Below, piece after piece: positions 49,101-57,896 of a stretch of DNA of 64,000 nt. Both the position numbers and the translations under genes were made by a program. Each line of letters starts with the position of its first letter. Position 1 is the stretch's first letter. Under the pieces are notes generated by a model. That model was not told where the DNA came from, ran no database searches, and saw nothing but the letters and a program-made list of their open reading frames with translations. Source of the DNA: JAGVSR01 sp964458265 (GTDB taxonomy: Bacteria > Pseudomonadota > Alphaproteobacteria > Rhizobiales > Hyphomicrobiaceae); assembly GCA_964458265.1 (NCBI GenBank), contig CAYWIF010000017.1, positions 3,530 to 67,529 on the forward strand, given 5' to 3'.

Positions 49101-49190
49101 TCAGATGACGTCGATTTCGGCCGGCAGATACGAGGTGACCTCGAGGCCGATTTCCTGCTCACGAACGGCGGGTTTGGTCCAGGTCTGCAT
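49101..49190 (-). CDS. pqqA: PQQ precursor peptide PqqA
   Basis: A 29-residue ribosomally made precursor peptide beginning MQTWTKPAVREQEIGLEVTS. The conserved Glu and Tyr, four residues apart in EVTSYLPAEID, are the residues joined by PqqE to make PQQ. GGAGG stands upstream of ATG 49190. It leads the pqqABCDE transcript. Confidence 0.95.
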   Translation of the reverse strand: MQTWTKPAVREQEIGLEVTSYLPAEIDVI

Positions 49191-49752
49191 GATTGTGTCC
49201 TCCAAAGACAGTTTTTGGCCGCTCTTATGAACTGGCCGAGTGTATTGACCGACCGCCCCTCCCGAGGGCGTTCCGGTGTGGTGCGGATCTCCCGTCCGCC
49301 GCGCACCGGAAATTGGTAAGTTGCCAATCTCGATAGTTTCTAAAAACACATTCGGGAGCGGGGATTCAAGTCACTTGGGGTCACGAAAGCGTGTGGCCTA
49401 ACAGAACTTTAGCTGGCGATAAGGCAAGCTATTGAGCGAAGTCAAACCTGCGGTGCCGAGCGACTGGGGCCAGCACCGCAAGTCTCGCCGCGCAACGGGT
49501 TCTCGGAAGGCGCATTATTAAAATATTCACCCAGCTTTTCTAGCAAAAGCGGAATGAAATGCCTCACGTTCCCGATAAATCTTTTCACTTGAAGCATGAT
49601 TTTGCTGTGGTATCTTCCGCCGCCTTCGGTCGAGCGGCGCGGGCCGGCTCCTGCTGCCGCCGCCGGCAATTCGCACGCGCTTACCGGTGCGGCATGACAG
49701 GAAACGTCCACCTGGAAGTGTCAGCCGTATTGACCGCCTCGGAGAGGTTAAA
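49191..49752. other. Divergent intergenic region between pqqA and cobA
   Basis: Over 560 bases with lower GC content than the surroundings in the middle part. A weak open frame on the minus strand (49442-49597, 51 codons) has no ribosome binding site or recognisable homology. Short dyads include CTTTT / AAAAG around 49535. The region must carry the pqqA promoter on one side and the cobA-cysJI promoter on the other. Confidence 0.5.
49589..49616 (+). promoter_or_regulatory. Candidate sigma-70-type promoter for cobA-cysJI
   Basis: TTGAAG and TATCTT are spaced by 16 bases, about 135 bases before the cobA start. The spacing and hexamers are acceptable but not strong. Confidence 0.3.
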
Positions 49753-50592
49753 ATGACAGGTTCGCATGCGGCCGGCGCGGAAGCGCTGGGCCGCGTTCAA
49801 CTGATTGGGTGCGGTCCGGGTGATCCCGACCTGTTGACCCTGCGCGCCGCGCGGTCCATCGCCGCTGCGGACGTGCTTGTGGTCGACCGGTTAGTCGGAG
49901 ACGGCGTGCTGGCGCATGCGCGCCCGGATGCGCGCATCATCTTTGCCGGCAAGGAAGCAGGCGGTCCCTCGACATCTCAGGATGACATCAATCGCATTCT
50001 TGTACGCGAGGCGCTGAAGGGCAGCGTTGTGGCGCGGCTCAAGGGCGGCGACGGCTTCGTGTTCGGGCGTGCGGCAGAAGAAATCGCCGCTGTTCGTGCG
50101 GCCGGGATCGCCGTCGATATCATTCCCGGCATAACCGCTGCACACGCTTGCGCTGCCAGCATTGCGCTGCCGCTGACGCTACGCGAGAGCGTGCGCCAGT
50201 TTTCACTGGTCACGGGTGCGACGGCCGGGGGCGACCTCGACCTTGACTGGACAGCGCTGGCGGCGCCGGGGCAAGCGTTTGCGATCTACATGGGCGTTCG
50301 CACGGTGCGTTCGCTCCGGCAAAACCTCTTGTTGGCCGGTGCGGCCGCAACGCTGCCAGTGGTTGTTGTCGAGAACGGAACGCGGCCCGACGAGTTGGCG
50401 GTTGCGACGACGCTCGGTGATCTCGTCGAAGCGATCGGCGCCTATGGCATCGAGGGTCCGGCCATCATTTTCGGTGGGCTCGCGTGGGGCGACGCCAACC
50501 TCACAATGCCGGAAAAAGTGAATGTCTATAGCGCGGCTGCAGACCGCGCGGGCGAAGCGGTACGCGCTGTCGCTGCCGCCGACGCCATCTGA
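49753..50592 (+). CDS. cobA: Uroporphyrinogen-III C-methyltransferase
   Basis: A 279-residue SAM-dependent methyltransferase that makes precorrin-2 from uroporphyrinogen III. The signature region is VQLIGCGPGDPDLLTLRAARSI followed by ADVLVVDRLV, and VVARLKGGDGFVFGRAAEEI and IIPGITAAHACAASIALPLT are further family motifs. Its position at the head of cysJI suggests it feeds siroheme synthesis for sulfite reductase rather than cobalamin. No CysG-type dehydrogenase/ferrochelatase domain is fused. GGAGAGG lies just before ATG 49753. Confidence 0.92.
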   Translation: MTGSHAAGAEALGRVQLIGCGPGDPDLLTLRAARSIAAADVLVVDRLVGDGVLAHARPDARIIFAGKEAGGPSTSQDDINRILVREALKGSVVARLKGGDGFVFGRAAEEIAAVRAAGIAVDIIPGITAAHACAASIALPLTLRESVRQFSLVTGATAGGDLDLDWTALAAPGQAFAIYMGVRTVRSLRQNLLLAGAAATLPVVVVENGTRPDELAVATTLGDLVEAIGAYGIEGPAIIFGGLAWGDANLTMPEKVNVYSAAADRAGEAVRAVAAADAI

Positions 50593-50606
50593 AGGAGTTA
50601 TATCTC

Positions 50607-52397
50607 GTGGCCCTGCCGCCTTTGCCAAAGAACGCGCCGTTCAACGCGGAAGATCTGGCCTTTCTCAACCAGCTCGTGCAGCGGTCGACCCCGCTGCAGC
50701 GCAGCTGGCTATCGGGTTTTCTTGCTGGCCTTGATGCCGCGCAGGGTGGCGCCGGTGCAGGGGCCGCCGTGCAAGCTGTGGCGGCACAACGCCCGCGCGT
50801 TCCGCTCACCATTCTATATGGCAGCGAAAGCGGAAACGCTGAGGCGCTTGCGTTTAAAGCCAAGAAAATCGCCGCGAAACTCAATTGCGATGCGAAGGTT
50901 CTCGACATGGGCGACACGGATGTCGCTTCGCTTGCGAAATCCAAGAACCTCGCCATCTACATTTCAACGTGGGGCGAAGGCGATCCACCGCAGCGCGCCG
51001 TCGATTTCTACAAAGAGCTGATGAGCGATGCCGCGCCGCGCCTCGATGGCGTCAAGTATGCGGTGTTATCGCTCGGCGATACGGCCTATGTGAACTTCTG
51101 CGAGACCGGCAAGAAAATCGACGCGCGGCTCGCGGAACTTGGCGCGACGCGCATCCACGACCGCCTCGACCTCGACCTTGACTACGCCAAGGCGGCCGCC
51201 TCTTGGACCGACGCCATGCTGGAGAAGTTCTCGCCCGCAGTCGATGCGCCGGCGTCGACGGTTGTGCATGTCGATTTCAAGGTTGTGGCCGCCGACGACG
51301 AGCCGGCCGAACCGCTTTACACTGCGGAAGATCCGGCGGAGGCCGAGATTTCGGGAATCGTCAATCTGAACGGCACCGGTTCAACGCGCGAAACCTATCA
51401 CGTCGAACTGGCGGTTGAGGCGGACGGCTTCACGTATGACCCTGGCGCCGCAATCGGCGTGATACCGGAGAACGATCCGGCGTTGGCCGCCGATGTTGCG
51501 CGCGCCGCCGGTCTCGACGGCGATGCCTCGCTCGTGGTGAAGCTGGCAAGAGGTTACGACATCACGACGCTGTCGCGTGCGACCGTGGAGACTTACGCGA
51601 AGCTGACCGGCCGGAAGGATGTTGCCGCGCTGCTCGACGGCGACGGCTTGGCGAAGTTTGCCGCCGACCGGCAACTTGTGGACTTCGTGACCGCGTACCC
51701 TGAGAAACTGACTTCGGAGCAGTTGCTGGGCCTTCTGCGTCCGCTGCCGGGGCGGCTCTATTCGGTCGCATCCAGCATCAAGGCGCATCCGGGCGAAGCG
51801 CATCTGCTGGTTGGCGCCGTGCGCTGGGAGAGCCACGGGCGCAAACGCGGCGGGGTGGCATCGACGTTCTTCGCCGACCGGCGCAAGGTGGGCGACAAGG
51901 TGCGCGTCTACGTCAAGCCGAACCGGCACTATGCGTTGCCCGCCGACGGCAGCCGGCCGATCATCATGATCGGGGCGGGCACGGGCGTGGCACCCTATCG
52001 CGGCTTTATCGAGGAGCGCATCGAGACCGGTGCGAACGGCAAAAGCTGGCTGTTCTTCGGTGAGCGGAACTTCACGAACGACTTTCTTTATCAGCTCGAA
52101 TGGCAGGAGCATCTCGCGTCCGGCGCGTTGTCGCGGATCGACGTGGCGTTCTCGCGCGACCAGCCGGAAAAGATCTACGTGCAGCACCGGCTCTGGGAGA
52201 GCCGCAAGGACATCCTGGCGTGGCTGGAGGACGGCGCGCACCTTTACATCTGTGGCGATGAAAAGGGCATGGCGAAGGACGTGGACGCGACGCTCGTCAA
52301 AATTCTCGCGGAGCCCATGAAGGGCGACGAGGATGCGGGCCGGGCGAAGCTGAAAGAACTGACGAAGGCCGGGCGTTACCAGCGCGATGTGTATTGA
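50607..52397 (+). CDS. cysJ: Sulfite reductase (NADPH) flavoprotein component
   Basis: A 596-residue diflavin reductase that moves electrons from NADPH through FAD and FMN to the CysI hemoprotein. The flavodoxin domain starts TILYGSESGNAEALAFKAKK, and the FAD domain has RLYSVASS (near residue 385). The NADPH-binding part has IIMIGAGTGVAPYRGFIEER, ending YQRDVY as in CysJ. GTG 50607 is the start, with AAGGAG 9 bases upstream; an in-frame ATG is not available nearby. A long palindromic repeat separates it from cysI. Confidence 0.93.
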   Translation: MALPPLPKNAPFNAEDLAFLNQLVQRSTPLQRSWLSGFLAGLDAAQGGAGAGAAVQAVAAQRPRVPLTILYGSESGNAEALAFKAKKIAAKLNCDAKVLDMGDTDVASLAKSKNLAIYISTWGEGDPPQRAVDFYKELMSDAAPRLDGVKYAVLSLGDTAYVNFCETGKKIDARLAELGATRIHDRLDLDLDYAKAAASWTDAMLEKFSPAVDAPASTVVHVDFKVVAADDEPAEPLYTAEDPAEAEISGIVNLNGTGSTRETYHVELAVEADGFTYDPGAAIGVIPENDPALAADVARAAGLDGDASLVVKLARGYDITTLSRATVETYAKLTGRKDVAALLDGDGLAKFAADRQLVDFVTAYPEKLTSEQLLGLLRPLPGRLYSVASSIKAHPGEAHLLVGAVRWESHGRKRGGVASTFFADRRKVGDKVRVYVKPNRHYALPADGSRPIIMIGAGTGVAPYRGFIEERIETGANGKSWLFFGERNFTNDFLYQLEWQEHLASGALSRIDVAFSRDQPEKIYVQHRLWESRKDILAWLEDGAHLYICGDEKGMAKDVDATLVKILAEPMKGDEDAGRAKLKELTKAGRYQRDVY

Positions 52398-52404
52398 GGT
52401 CGGT

Positions 52405-52517
52405 CCCCTCTCCCCGTCCTTTGCGGGGAGAGGGTTAGGGTGAGGGGCAGCATCCCATCGAACAAGTGGCTGCCCCTCACCCCAACCCTCTCCCCATCGA
52501 AGGCGATGGGGAGAGGG
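52405..52517. repeat. Large inverted pair of palindromic repeat elements between cysJ and cysI
   Basis: A first hairpin (arms CCCTCTCCCCG / CGGGGAGAGGG) continues as GGGTTAGGGTGAGGGGCAG. After a 19-base centre, the mirror sequence CTGCCCCTCACC follows with one mismatch in the matching region, and then a second CCCTCTCCCC / GGGGAGAGGGG hairpin. The whole 113 bases is one near-palindrome made of two inverted copies of a repeat type common in Hyphomicrobiales genomes. Confidence 0.9.
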
Positions 52518-52539
52518 GGAAGAGGTTGCGGAGACGACA

Positions 52540-54273
52540 ATGACCGAGACACGTTCGAAGAACGAAGTCATCAAAGAGAACAGCCGGCTGTTGCGCGGCG
52601 GCATTGCCGACGGGTTGCGGCATGTGGAAACCGGGGCGATCGAAGAAGACGATACGCAGCTTCTGAAGTTCCACGGTTCCTACATGCAGGACGACCGCGA
52701 TGTGCGCGCGGAGCGGACGAAGAAGATGCTTGAGAAAGCGTTCTCGTTCATGATCCGGCTGCGGTTGCCAGGTGGCGTCGTCACGCCGGAGCAGTGGTTG
52801 AAGCTCGACGACATCGCGGGAACGTACGCCAACGGGACGCTGCGGCTGACGACGCGCGCGACGTTTCAATATCACGGTGTCATCAAGTCCAATTTGAAGC
52901 GCACGATGCAGGCGATCAACGCTGCGTGCATCGACACGATCGCGGCGTGCGGCGACGTCAATCGCAACGTCATGTCGGCGTCGCATCCGTTCCTGTCCAA
53001 GGCGCACCGGGAGGCCGAAACGCTGGCCAAGGCTGTCAGCGCCCATCTGCTGCCGCGCACGGGCGCCTATCACGAAATCTGGCTCGACGACGAGAAGGTA
53101 ATCGAGACGGCCGGAGGGGCCGTGCCCGAGAGCGAACCGATCTACGGGACGCATTATCTGCCGCGAAAGTTCAAGACCGTCGTGGCCGTACCGCCCGACA
53201 ACGACGTCGACATTTACGCGCATGACCTCGGCTACATCGCCATCGTCGAGAAGGGCGAGGTTGTCGGTTGGAACGTGACCGTGGGCGGCGGCATGGGGAT
53301 GACGCATGGCGAGACGGACACGTTTCCGCGTACGGCGGACATGCTTGGGTTCTGCACACCGGACCAGGCGGTCGACGTCGGCGAGAAGGTCGTGACGGTG
53401 CAGCGCGATTGGGGCAACCGGGCGGTGCGCAAGAATGCGCGGCTCAAGTACACGATCGAACGGGTCGGGATCGATGCGTTCCGGGCGGAGGTTGAGAAGA
53501 GGCTGGGCTATAAGCTCGGCACGCCGCGGCCGTTCACGTTCACGTCCACGGGCGATCCCATCGGTTGGCGGCAGACGCTGGACGGTAAGGCCGCCGACCG
53601 GAAGTGGCATCTGACACTCTATGTCGAGAACGGGCGGGTGAAGGATACGCCGACGATGAAACTTCGGACCGCGCTGCGCGAGATCGCGAAGGCGGGCGGG
53701 ATCGATTTCGTTGTCACGTCGAACCAGAACCTCGTGATCGCCAACGTGACGGCGAAGGCGAAGCCGAAGATCGAAGCGCTGCTCGAGAAACACGGCGTCG
53801 CGATTGCAACGTCGTCGGGACTGCGGCGCAATGCGATGGCTTGCGTGGCACTACCGACGTGCGGACTGGCACTCGCGGAGAGCGAGAGGTTTCTGCCCGA
53901 TCTCGTGACCGATCTGGAGGTTATTCTCGACAAGGCGGGCTTACGGGACGACGATATCGTGATCCGTATGACGGGATGCCCGAACGGGTGCGCGCGTCCG
54001 TTTCTTGCCGAGGTCGGCTTCGTCGGACGCGCGCCGGGGCTGTACAATCTTTATCTGGGGGCCGCGTTCGATGGGACGCGGCTGTCGAAGCTCTACGCGC
54101 AAGACGTCAACCGCGAACAAATCTTGATGCTGTTGGAGCCGATCATCAAGCGCTACGCCAAGGAGCGGGCCGAGGGCGAGCACTTCGGCGATTTCGCGGT
54201 GCGGGCGGGTATCATTGCGGCGACGACGGCGGGGAACAGATTCCACGACGAGGTCGTGCTGGCGACGGTGTGA
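52540..54273 (+). CDS. cysI: Sulfite reductase hemoprotein beta subunit
   Basis: A 577-residue siroheme/[4Fe-4S] sulfite reductase that reduces sulfite to sulfide. The N-terminal part contains LKFHGSYMQDDRDVRAER and NGTLRLTTRATFQYHG. The cluster cysteines are in CVALPTCGLALAE and TGCPNGCARP in the last third, and substrate-binding Arg/Lys residues lie in the conserved regions. The length matches the NADPH-dependent family (CysI), consistent with cysJ just upstream. Although split from cysJ by a repeat, it is on the same strand. It ends before a convergent minus-strand operon. Confidence 0.94.
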   Translation: MTETRSKNEVIKENSRLLRGGIADGLRHVETGAIEEDDTQLLKFHGSYMQDDRDVRAERTKKMLEKAFSFMIRLRLPGGVVTPEQWLKLDDIAGTYANGTLRLTTRATFQYHGVIKSNLKRTMQAINAACIDTIAACGDVNRNVMSASHPFLSKAHREAETLAKAVSAHLLPRTGAYHEIWLDDEKVIETAGGAVPESEPIYGTHYLPRKFKTVVAVPPDNDVDIYAHDLGYIAIVEKGEVVGWNVTVGGGMGMTHGETDTFPRTADMLGFCTPDQAVDVGEKVVTVQRDWGNRAVRKNARLKYTIERVGIDAFRAEVEKRLGYKLGTPRPFTFTSTGDPIGWRQTLDGKAADRKWHLTLYVENGRVKDTPTMKLRTALREIAKAGGIDFVVTSNQNLVIANVTAKAKPKIEALLEKHGVAIATSSGLRRNAMACVALPTCGLALAESERFLPDLVTDLEVILDKAGLRDDDIVIRMTGCPNGCARPFLAEVGFVGRAPGLYNLYLGAAFDGTRLSKLYAQDVNREQILMLLEPIIKRYAKERAEGEHFGDFAVRAGIIAATTAGNRFHDEVVLATV

Positions 54274-54346
54274 CCTGCCGGCGGTGGCGTAGAGAGCGAA
54301 CGGCGGAGGGATCGGACCCCGATCGCGTTGCAACGGCTCGCGTGGT

Positions 54347-54706
54347 TCACAGGCTGGCGTTCATCTTTCGGATGCGGTTGGCGAGGATCGCCATGATGTG
54401 GAGCGCGAACTCGGGCGTCGCCTGAACGAGGGCGAGAAACTGGGCGCGGCTCAGTTCGAGGACTTCCGTCGGCTCCATGGCGATGGCCGCAGCACTGCGT
54501 GGCGCATCGTCGATCAGTGCCATTTCGCCGAACACGCCGCCGGGGCCGACGTTTTCCAGGATCGTGCCGTAGGTGACGATCTGAATGCGGCCGGTGCGGA
54601 CGATGTAGAGATGCGAGGCCGGGTCGTCCTGCTTGAAGACCTTTTCGCCGGCGTCGAACGTGTGTCCGGTGGCGCCGACTTCGACAAGGCTCGCATAGTC
54701 CAACAT
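54347..54706 (-). CDS. Stand-alone cyclic-nucleotide-binding domain protein
   Basis: A 119-residue protein consisting of one cNMP-binding beta-barrel domain. Characteristic sequences are KVFKQDDPASHLYIVRTGRI and NVGPGGVFGEMALIDDAPRSA, matching the phosphate-binding cassette (GEMAL...RSA). There is no helix-turn-helix, so it is not a CRP-type regulator on its own. It is the last gene of a minus-strand run that includes two TauE exporters and cysN, cysD and cysH. It may sense a nucleotide (perhaps APS or PAP-like, or cAMP) and act on a partner, but this is speculative. Confidence 0.8.
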   Translation of the reverse strand: MLDYASLVEVGATGHTFDAGEKVFKQDDPASHLYIVRTGRIQIVTYGTILENVGPGGVFGEMALIDDAPRSAAAIAMEPTEVLELSRAQFLALVQATPEFALHIMAILANRIRKMNASL

Positions 54707-54782
54707 GGCCGACTTGCTCCATCCGCCGGGATCGCGGTCGAGTGTAGGCGCGCGACCCACGGCTCGCAAGGCGGGGCCGTGC

Positions 54783-55583
54783 TCAGTGGTTGAGGAGCGT
54801 GTAGGCTGCGAAGAAAAGCACGGCGGCGAGGCCGATGCGAAGGGTCCAGTCGGGGAGCTTGCCGGTCAGGCGCGAGCCGATGAGGATGCCCGGGATCGAG
54901 CCGCAGAGGAGTGCAACCAAAAGCATCGGATCGATGTGACCCATGCCGGCGTGACCCATGCCGGCGACGAAGGTGAGGGGTACCGCGTGCACGATATCCG
55001 TGCCGACGACGCGGCGGGCCAGCATGTGCGGGTAGAGCCCGGTCAAGGCGGCAACGCCGATGGCTCCGGCGCCGACGGAGGTGAGCGCGACCGCGGCGCC
55101 GAGGATGAGGCCGAACATGACTGTCGGCAAAACGCGGACCGGTGTTTCGGTGATGGGATCGTCAAAGCCCTGCGGCTGCCAGCGGTTCAGAACGGGGAAA
55201 ATGATGATTGCGGCGGCGCTGACGACCAGAGTGATGGCGAGACCCTTCTTCACATACCAGGCAACGAGTTCCGTGTCGGGTGCGGCGAGATAGAGCCACA
55301 ATAGGACGAGGGCTGCGCCCGGCAGACTTCCGGCGGCGAGCCAGCCGAGAATTGGCCAGTCGACGTTTTGCAAGCGCTGATGACGCCACGCGGCGCTCAT
55401 TTTCGTGATGGCTGCAAACAAGAGATCGGTGCCAACGGCAACAGCGGGGGGAACGCCGACGCCGGAAATCAGAAGCGGCGTCGTCAGAGAACCGGCGCCC
55501 ACTCCCGTGATGCCGATCAGGAACCCGATGACGAAGCCGCCACCGAGGATAAGGCCAAGCGAATTTGCGATCAGAACGTCCAT
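54783..55583 (-). CDS. TauE/SafE-family sulfite or organosulfonate exporter (copy 1)
   Basis: A 266-residue membrane protein of the TauE/SafE (DUF81) family with about eight predicted helices. It has the repeated IGxxxGxGxGxLxxP-type motif LIGITGVGAGSLTTPLL near residue 25 and, in the second half, GAAVALTSVGAGAIGVAAL near residue 160. Family members export sulfite, sulfoacetate or related anions. It is adjacent to a second copy and downstream of cysN; it could expel excess sulfite produced by the assimilatory pathway, or import sulfate-like anions. Confidence 0.85.
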   Translation of the reverse strand: MDVLIANSLGLILGGGFVIGFLIGITGVGAGSLTTPLLISGVGVPPAVAVGTDLLFAAITKMSAAWRHQRLQNVDWPILGWLAAGSLPGAALVLLWLYLAAPDTELVAWYVKKGLAITLVVSAAAIIIFPVLNRWQPQGFDDPITETPVRVLPTVMFGLILGAAVALTSVGAGAIGVAALTGLYPHMLARRVVGTDIVHAVPLTFVAGMGHAGMGHIDPMLLVALLCGSIPGILIGSRLTGKLPDWTLRIGLAAVLFFAAYTLLNH

Positions 55584-55595
55584 CGGGTCGTATGC

Positions 55596-56342
55596 TCAGC
55601 CCAGTGCATTCAGTAGCGTGCGAAGGCTCAGCAACACGACGACGGTGCCGACCATGATCATCAACACCTTATCGGGGATATGCTTGGTCGCATAGGCCGC
55701 GAAGGGGGCTGCGATAATTCCGCCGATGACGAGACCCGTGATGATCGGCCAAAGGTCGAGGCCGACTGTCAAGAAAAACGTGGTCGAAATTGTCAGTGTG
55801 ACGAAAAATTCGGCCAGGTTAACGGTGCCGATCGCGTAGCGCGGCGTGGTGCCCTGGCCCAACAGCGAGGACGTGACGAGCGGGCCCCAGCCCCCGCCGC
55901 CGATGGCGTCGAGAAAGCCGCCAAAGAGGCCAAGCGGCGCGACCGCCTTGGGTTCGACCCCCTCCCGTTTCTCCTTCTGACCGATGGCTTTCCAGACGAT
56001 GAACACACCGAGCAGCATTAGATACGTGGCGATATAGGGTTTGAGAGCTTCGCCGGGCAGCGACGACAGCGCGTAGGCGCCGAGCGCGCCGCCGATCATG
56101 CCGGGCAGCACAAGACGAGCCAGAAGTTTTTTGTCGATGTTGCCAAGCTTCCAATGGGCGATCCCAGATGCGCCCGTCGTGAACGTCTCGGCTGCATGAA
56201 CGCAGGCACTCGCCGTCGCCGGCGGAACGCCCATGCTGAGGAGGGCAGTGGACGCACTGATGCCGTACGCCATGCCAATGGCGCCATCGACCATTTGCGC
56301 AACGAAGCCAATGACGGCAAAGAGGATGACGTCTTCAAGCAT
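55596..56342 (-). CDS. TauE/SafE-family anion exporter (copy 2)
   Basis: A 248-residue member of the same family, with the first-half motif VDGAIGMAYGISASTALLSMG and the second-half FGGFLDAIGGGGWGPLVTSSLLG near residue 150. It differs clearly from copy 1, so the two are not a recent duplication. It starts about 40 bases after the cysN stop and ends 12 bases before copy 1, so they are cotranscribed. A paired transporter could work as a heteromer or handle two substrates. Confidence 0.85.
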   Translation of the reverse strand: MLEDVILFAVIGFVAQMVDGAIGMAYGISASTALLSMGVPPATASACVHAAETFTTGASGIAHWKLGNIDKKLLARLVLPGMIGGALGAYALSSLPGEALKPYIATYLMLLGVFIVWKAIGQKEKREGVEPKAVAPLGLFGGFLDAIGGGGWGPLVTSSLLGQGTTPRYAIGTVNLAEFFVTLTISTTFFLTVGLDLWPIITGLVIGGIIAAPFAAYATKHIPDKVLMIMVGTVVVLLSLRTLLNALG

Positions 56343-56381
56343 GACGTTTTCAATCTCGGCGGCGGCTTCAGGATGCCGGTG

Positions 56382-57896
56382 TCAGATGACGTAGTCCGGC
56401 AGGCTTTCAACCTCGACGGCGACGCCCGCGGAGCGGAGCAGCAGCGCCACTTCATTGGAGCGGCGGCGGAACTCGGCTTCGCCTTCGGGGGTGTTGGGAA
56501 CGTCGGAACACAGCCCGCGCGCGAGCATTGCGCGCGTCAACAGGAACACGTTGTCCTGCTGCTGGATATCGGGGCTTGCGGCCGTGACCGTGCCGCCGGC
56601 GATCGTCGCGCCGGAGATCGCATCGACCAGCATGAACGATCCGGTTTCCGGCGCCTCGGCGAAACGGTCGATCGCCGTCGCGCGGCCAAGAGCAAGGTTC
56701 GCGATGGCGATGTCGTTGACCTTGCAGGCAGAGGAGGGGTGAACGGCAAGCGAGTCGAGATCAAGAAGTGACTTGATCTCGATGTTGGTGACCGGGACAA
56801 GATCGGTCGCGGTGCGCACGAGATAGCTGCCGCGTTTGTCGAACGGCACTTCAGACAACCACACGAAGCGCGCTTCGAGCGTGCGCGCGACGACGGGTGC
56901 TGCTTCGGGCGCGGCGAGGACGGACCCGCGCGAGACGTCGAGATCGATATCGAGCTGGATGGCGACCGCCTGGCCTTGGATCGCCTCCTCGAAGTCGCGA
57001 TCCATGGTGGCGATGCGCTGGACCTTGGCGGTGCGGCGGCTCACCGGATCGAGCACGGTGTCACCGATCCGAATGGTTCCTGATGAGATCGTGCCGGCGA
57101 GGCCGCGGAAATCGGCGCGGCTATCGCGCAGCACGGTCTGCACGGGCATGCGGAACGCGCCCGTCGGCTCGGTGCCGCGGCTTGGAATTTCTTCCAGGTG
57201 TTCCAAAAGCGACGGCCCGGTGTACCAAGCCATATGCTTCGACTTGGTGGCGACATTGTCGCCCGAGACGGCGGCGACGGGAATGGCGACCGCCTCGCGG
57301 AAGCCGAAGCGCCACATGAGCGTGCGGAACTCGTGTTCGATCTGGCGGAAGCGGCTTTCCGACCAGTCGACAAGGTCCATCTTGTTGACGGCCAGGATGA
57401 CCCGCTTCAAGCCGACGAGATCGAGGATGGCGGCGTGACGGCGTGTCTGCGTCTTGATGCCGTGGCGTGCGTCGATCAGCATGATCGCGACGTCGGCATG
57501 CGAGGCGCCGGAAGCCATGTTGCGCGTGTACTGTTCGTGGCCGGGGCTGTCGATGACGACGAACCGGCGCGTCGCGGTGTCGAAGTATCGCCAGGCGATG
57601 TCGATGGTGATGCCCTGCTCGCGCTCGGCGACAAGACCGTCCATGAGCAACGAAAAATCCGGATTGCCGCCATCGACGCGGCGGCCGCGTTCGAGCGTGG
57701 CGCGCTGATCGTCGAAAAGATCCGTGGCGTCCCAGAGCAGCCGCCCGATCAGCGTCGACTTGCCGTCATCCACCGACCCGCAGGTCAATACGCGGAGCAT
57801 GCCGGAGAGTTCGGGGGCCGCTTCAGCAGCGGGGCTGCTCGCCGGCTGAATGAGCGGCGTGACGTTCACGTCCTTGAGGGCCGGTTGCGCGGTCAT
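56382..57896 (-). CDS. cysN: Sulfate adenylyltransferase subunit 1 (GTPase)
   Basis: A 504-residue GTPase subunit of ATP sulfurylase. It couples GTP hydrolysis to APS formation by CysD. The G-domain has TCGSVDDGKSTLIGRLL near residue 35, DSPGHEQYTRNMASGA near 115 and NKMDLVDWSE near 165. Two beta-barrel domains follow. The C-terminus ends soon after EVESLPDYVI with no APS kinase (CysC) domain, unlike the CysNC fusion of about 620 residues. A CysC is not found elsewhere in the window, consistent with APS reductase use. Start and stop overlap cysD by one base. Confidence 0.95.
   Translation of the reverse strand: MTAQPALKDVNVTPLIQPASSPAAEAAPELSGMLRVLTCGSVDDGKSTLIGRLLWDATDLFDDQRATLERGRRVDGGNPDFSLLMDGLVAEREQGITIDIAWRYFDTATRRFVVIDSPGHEQYTRNMASGASHADVAIMLIDARHGIKTQTRRHAAILDLVGLKRVILAVNKMDLVDWSESRFRQIEHEFRTLMWRFGFREAVAIPVAAVSGDNVATKSKHMAWYTGPSLLEHLEEIPSRGTEPTGAFRMPVQTVLRDSRADFRGLAGTISSGTIRIGDTVLDPVSRRTAKVQRIATMDRDFEEAIQGQAVAIQLDIDLDVSRGSVLAAPEAAPVVARTLEARFVWLSEVPFDKRGSYLVRTATDLVPVTNIEIKSLLDLDSLAVHPSSACKVNDIAIANLALGRATAIDRFAEAPETGSFMLVDAISGATIAGGTVTAASPDIQQQDNVFLLTRAMLARGLCSDVPNTPEGEAEFRRRSNEVALLLRSAGVAVEVESLPDYVI

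Noticed and set aside
49442..49597. Small minus-strand frame between pqqA and cobA
   Set aside because: No ribosome binding site or homology, and it lies in the region needed for two divergent promoters.
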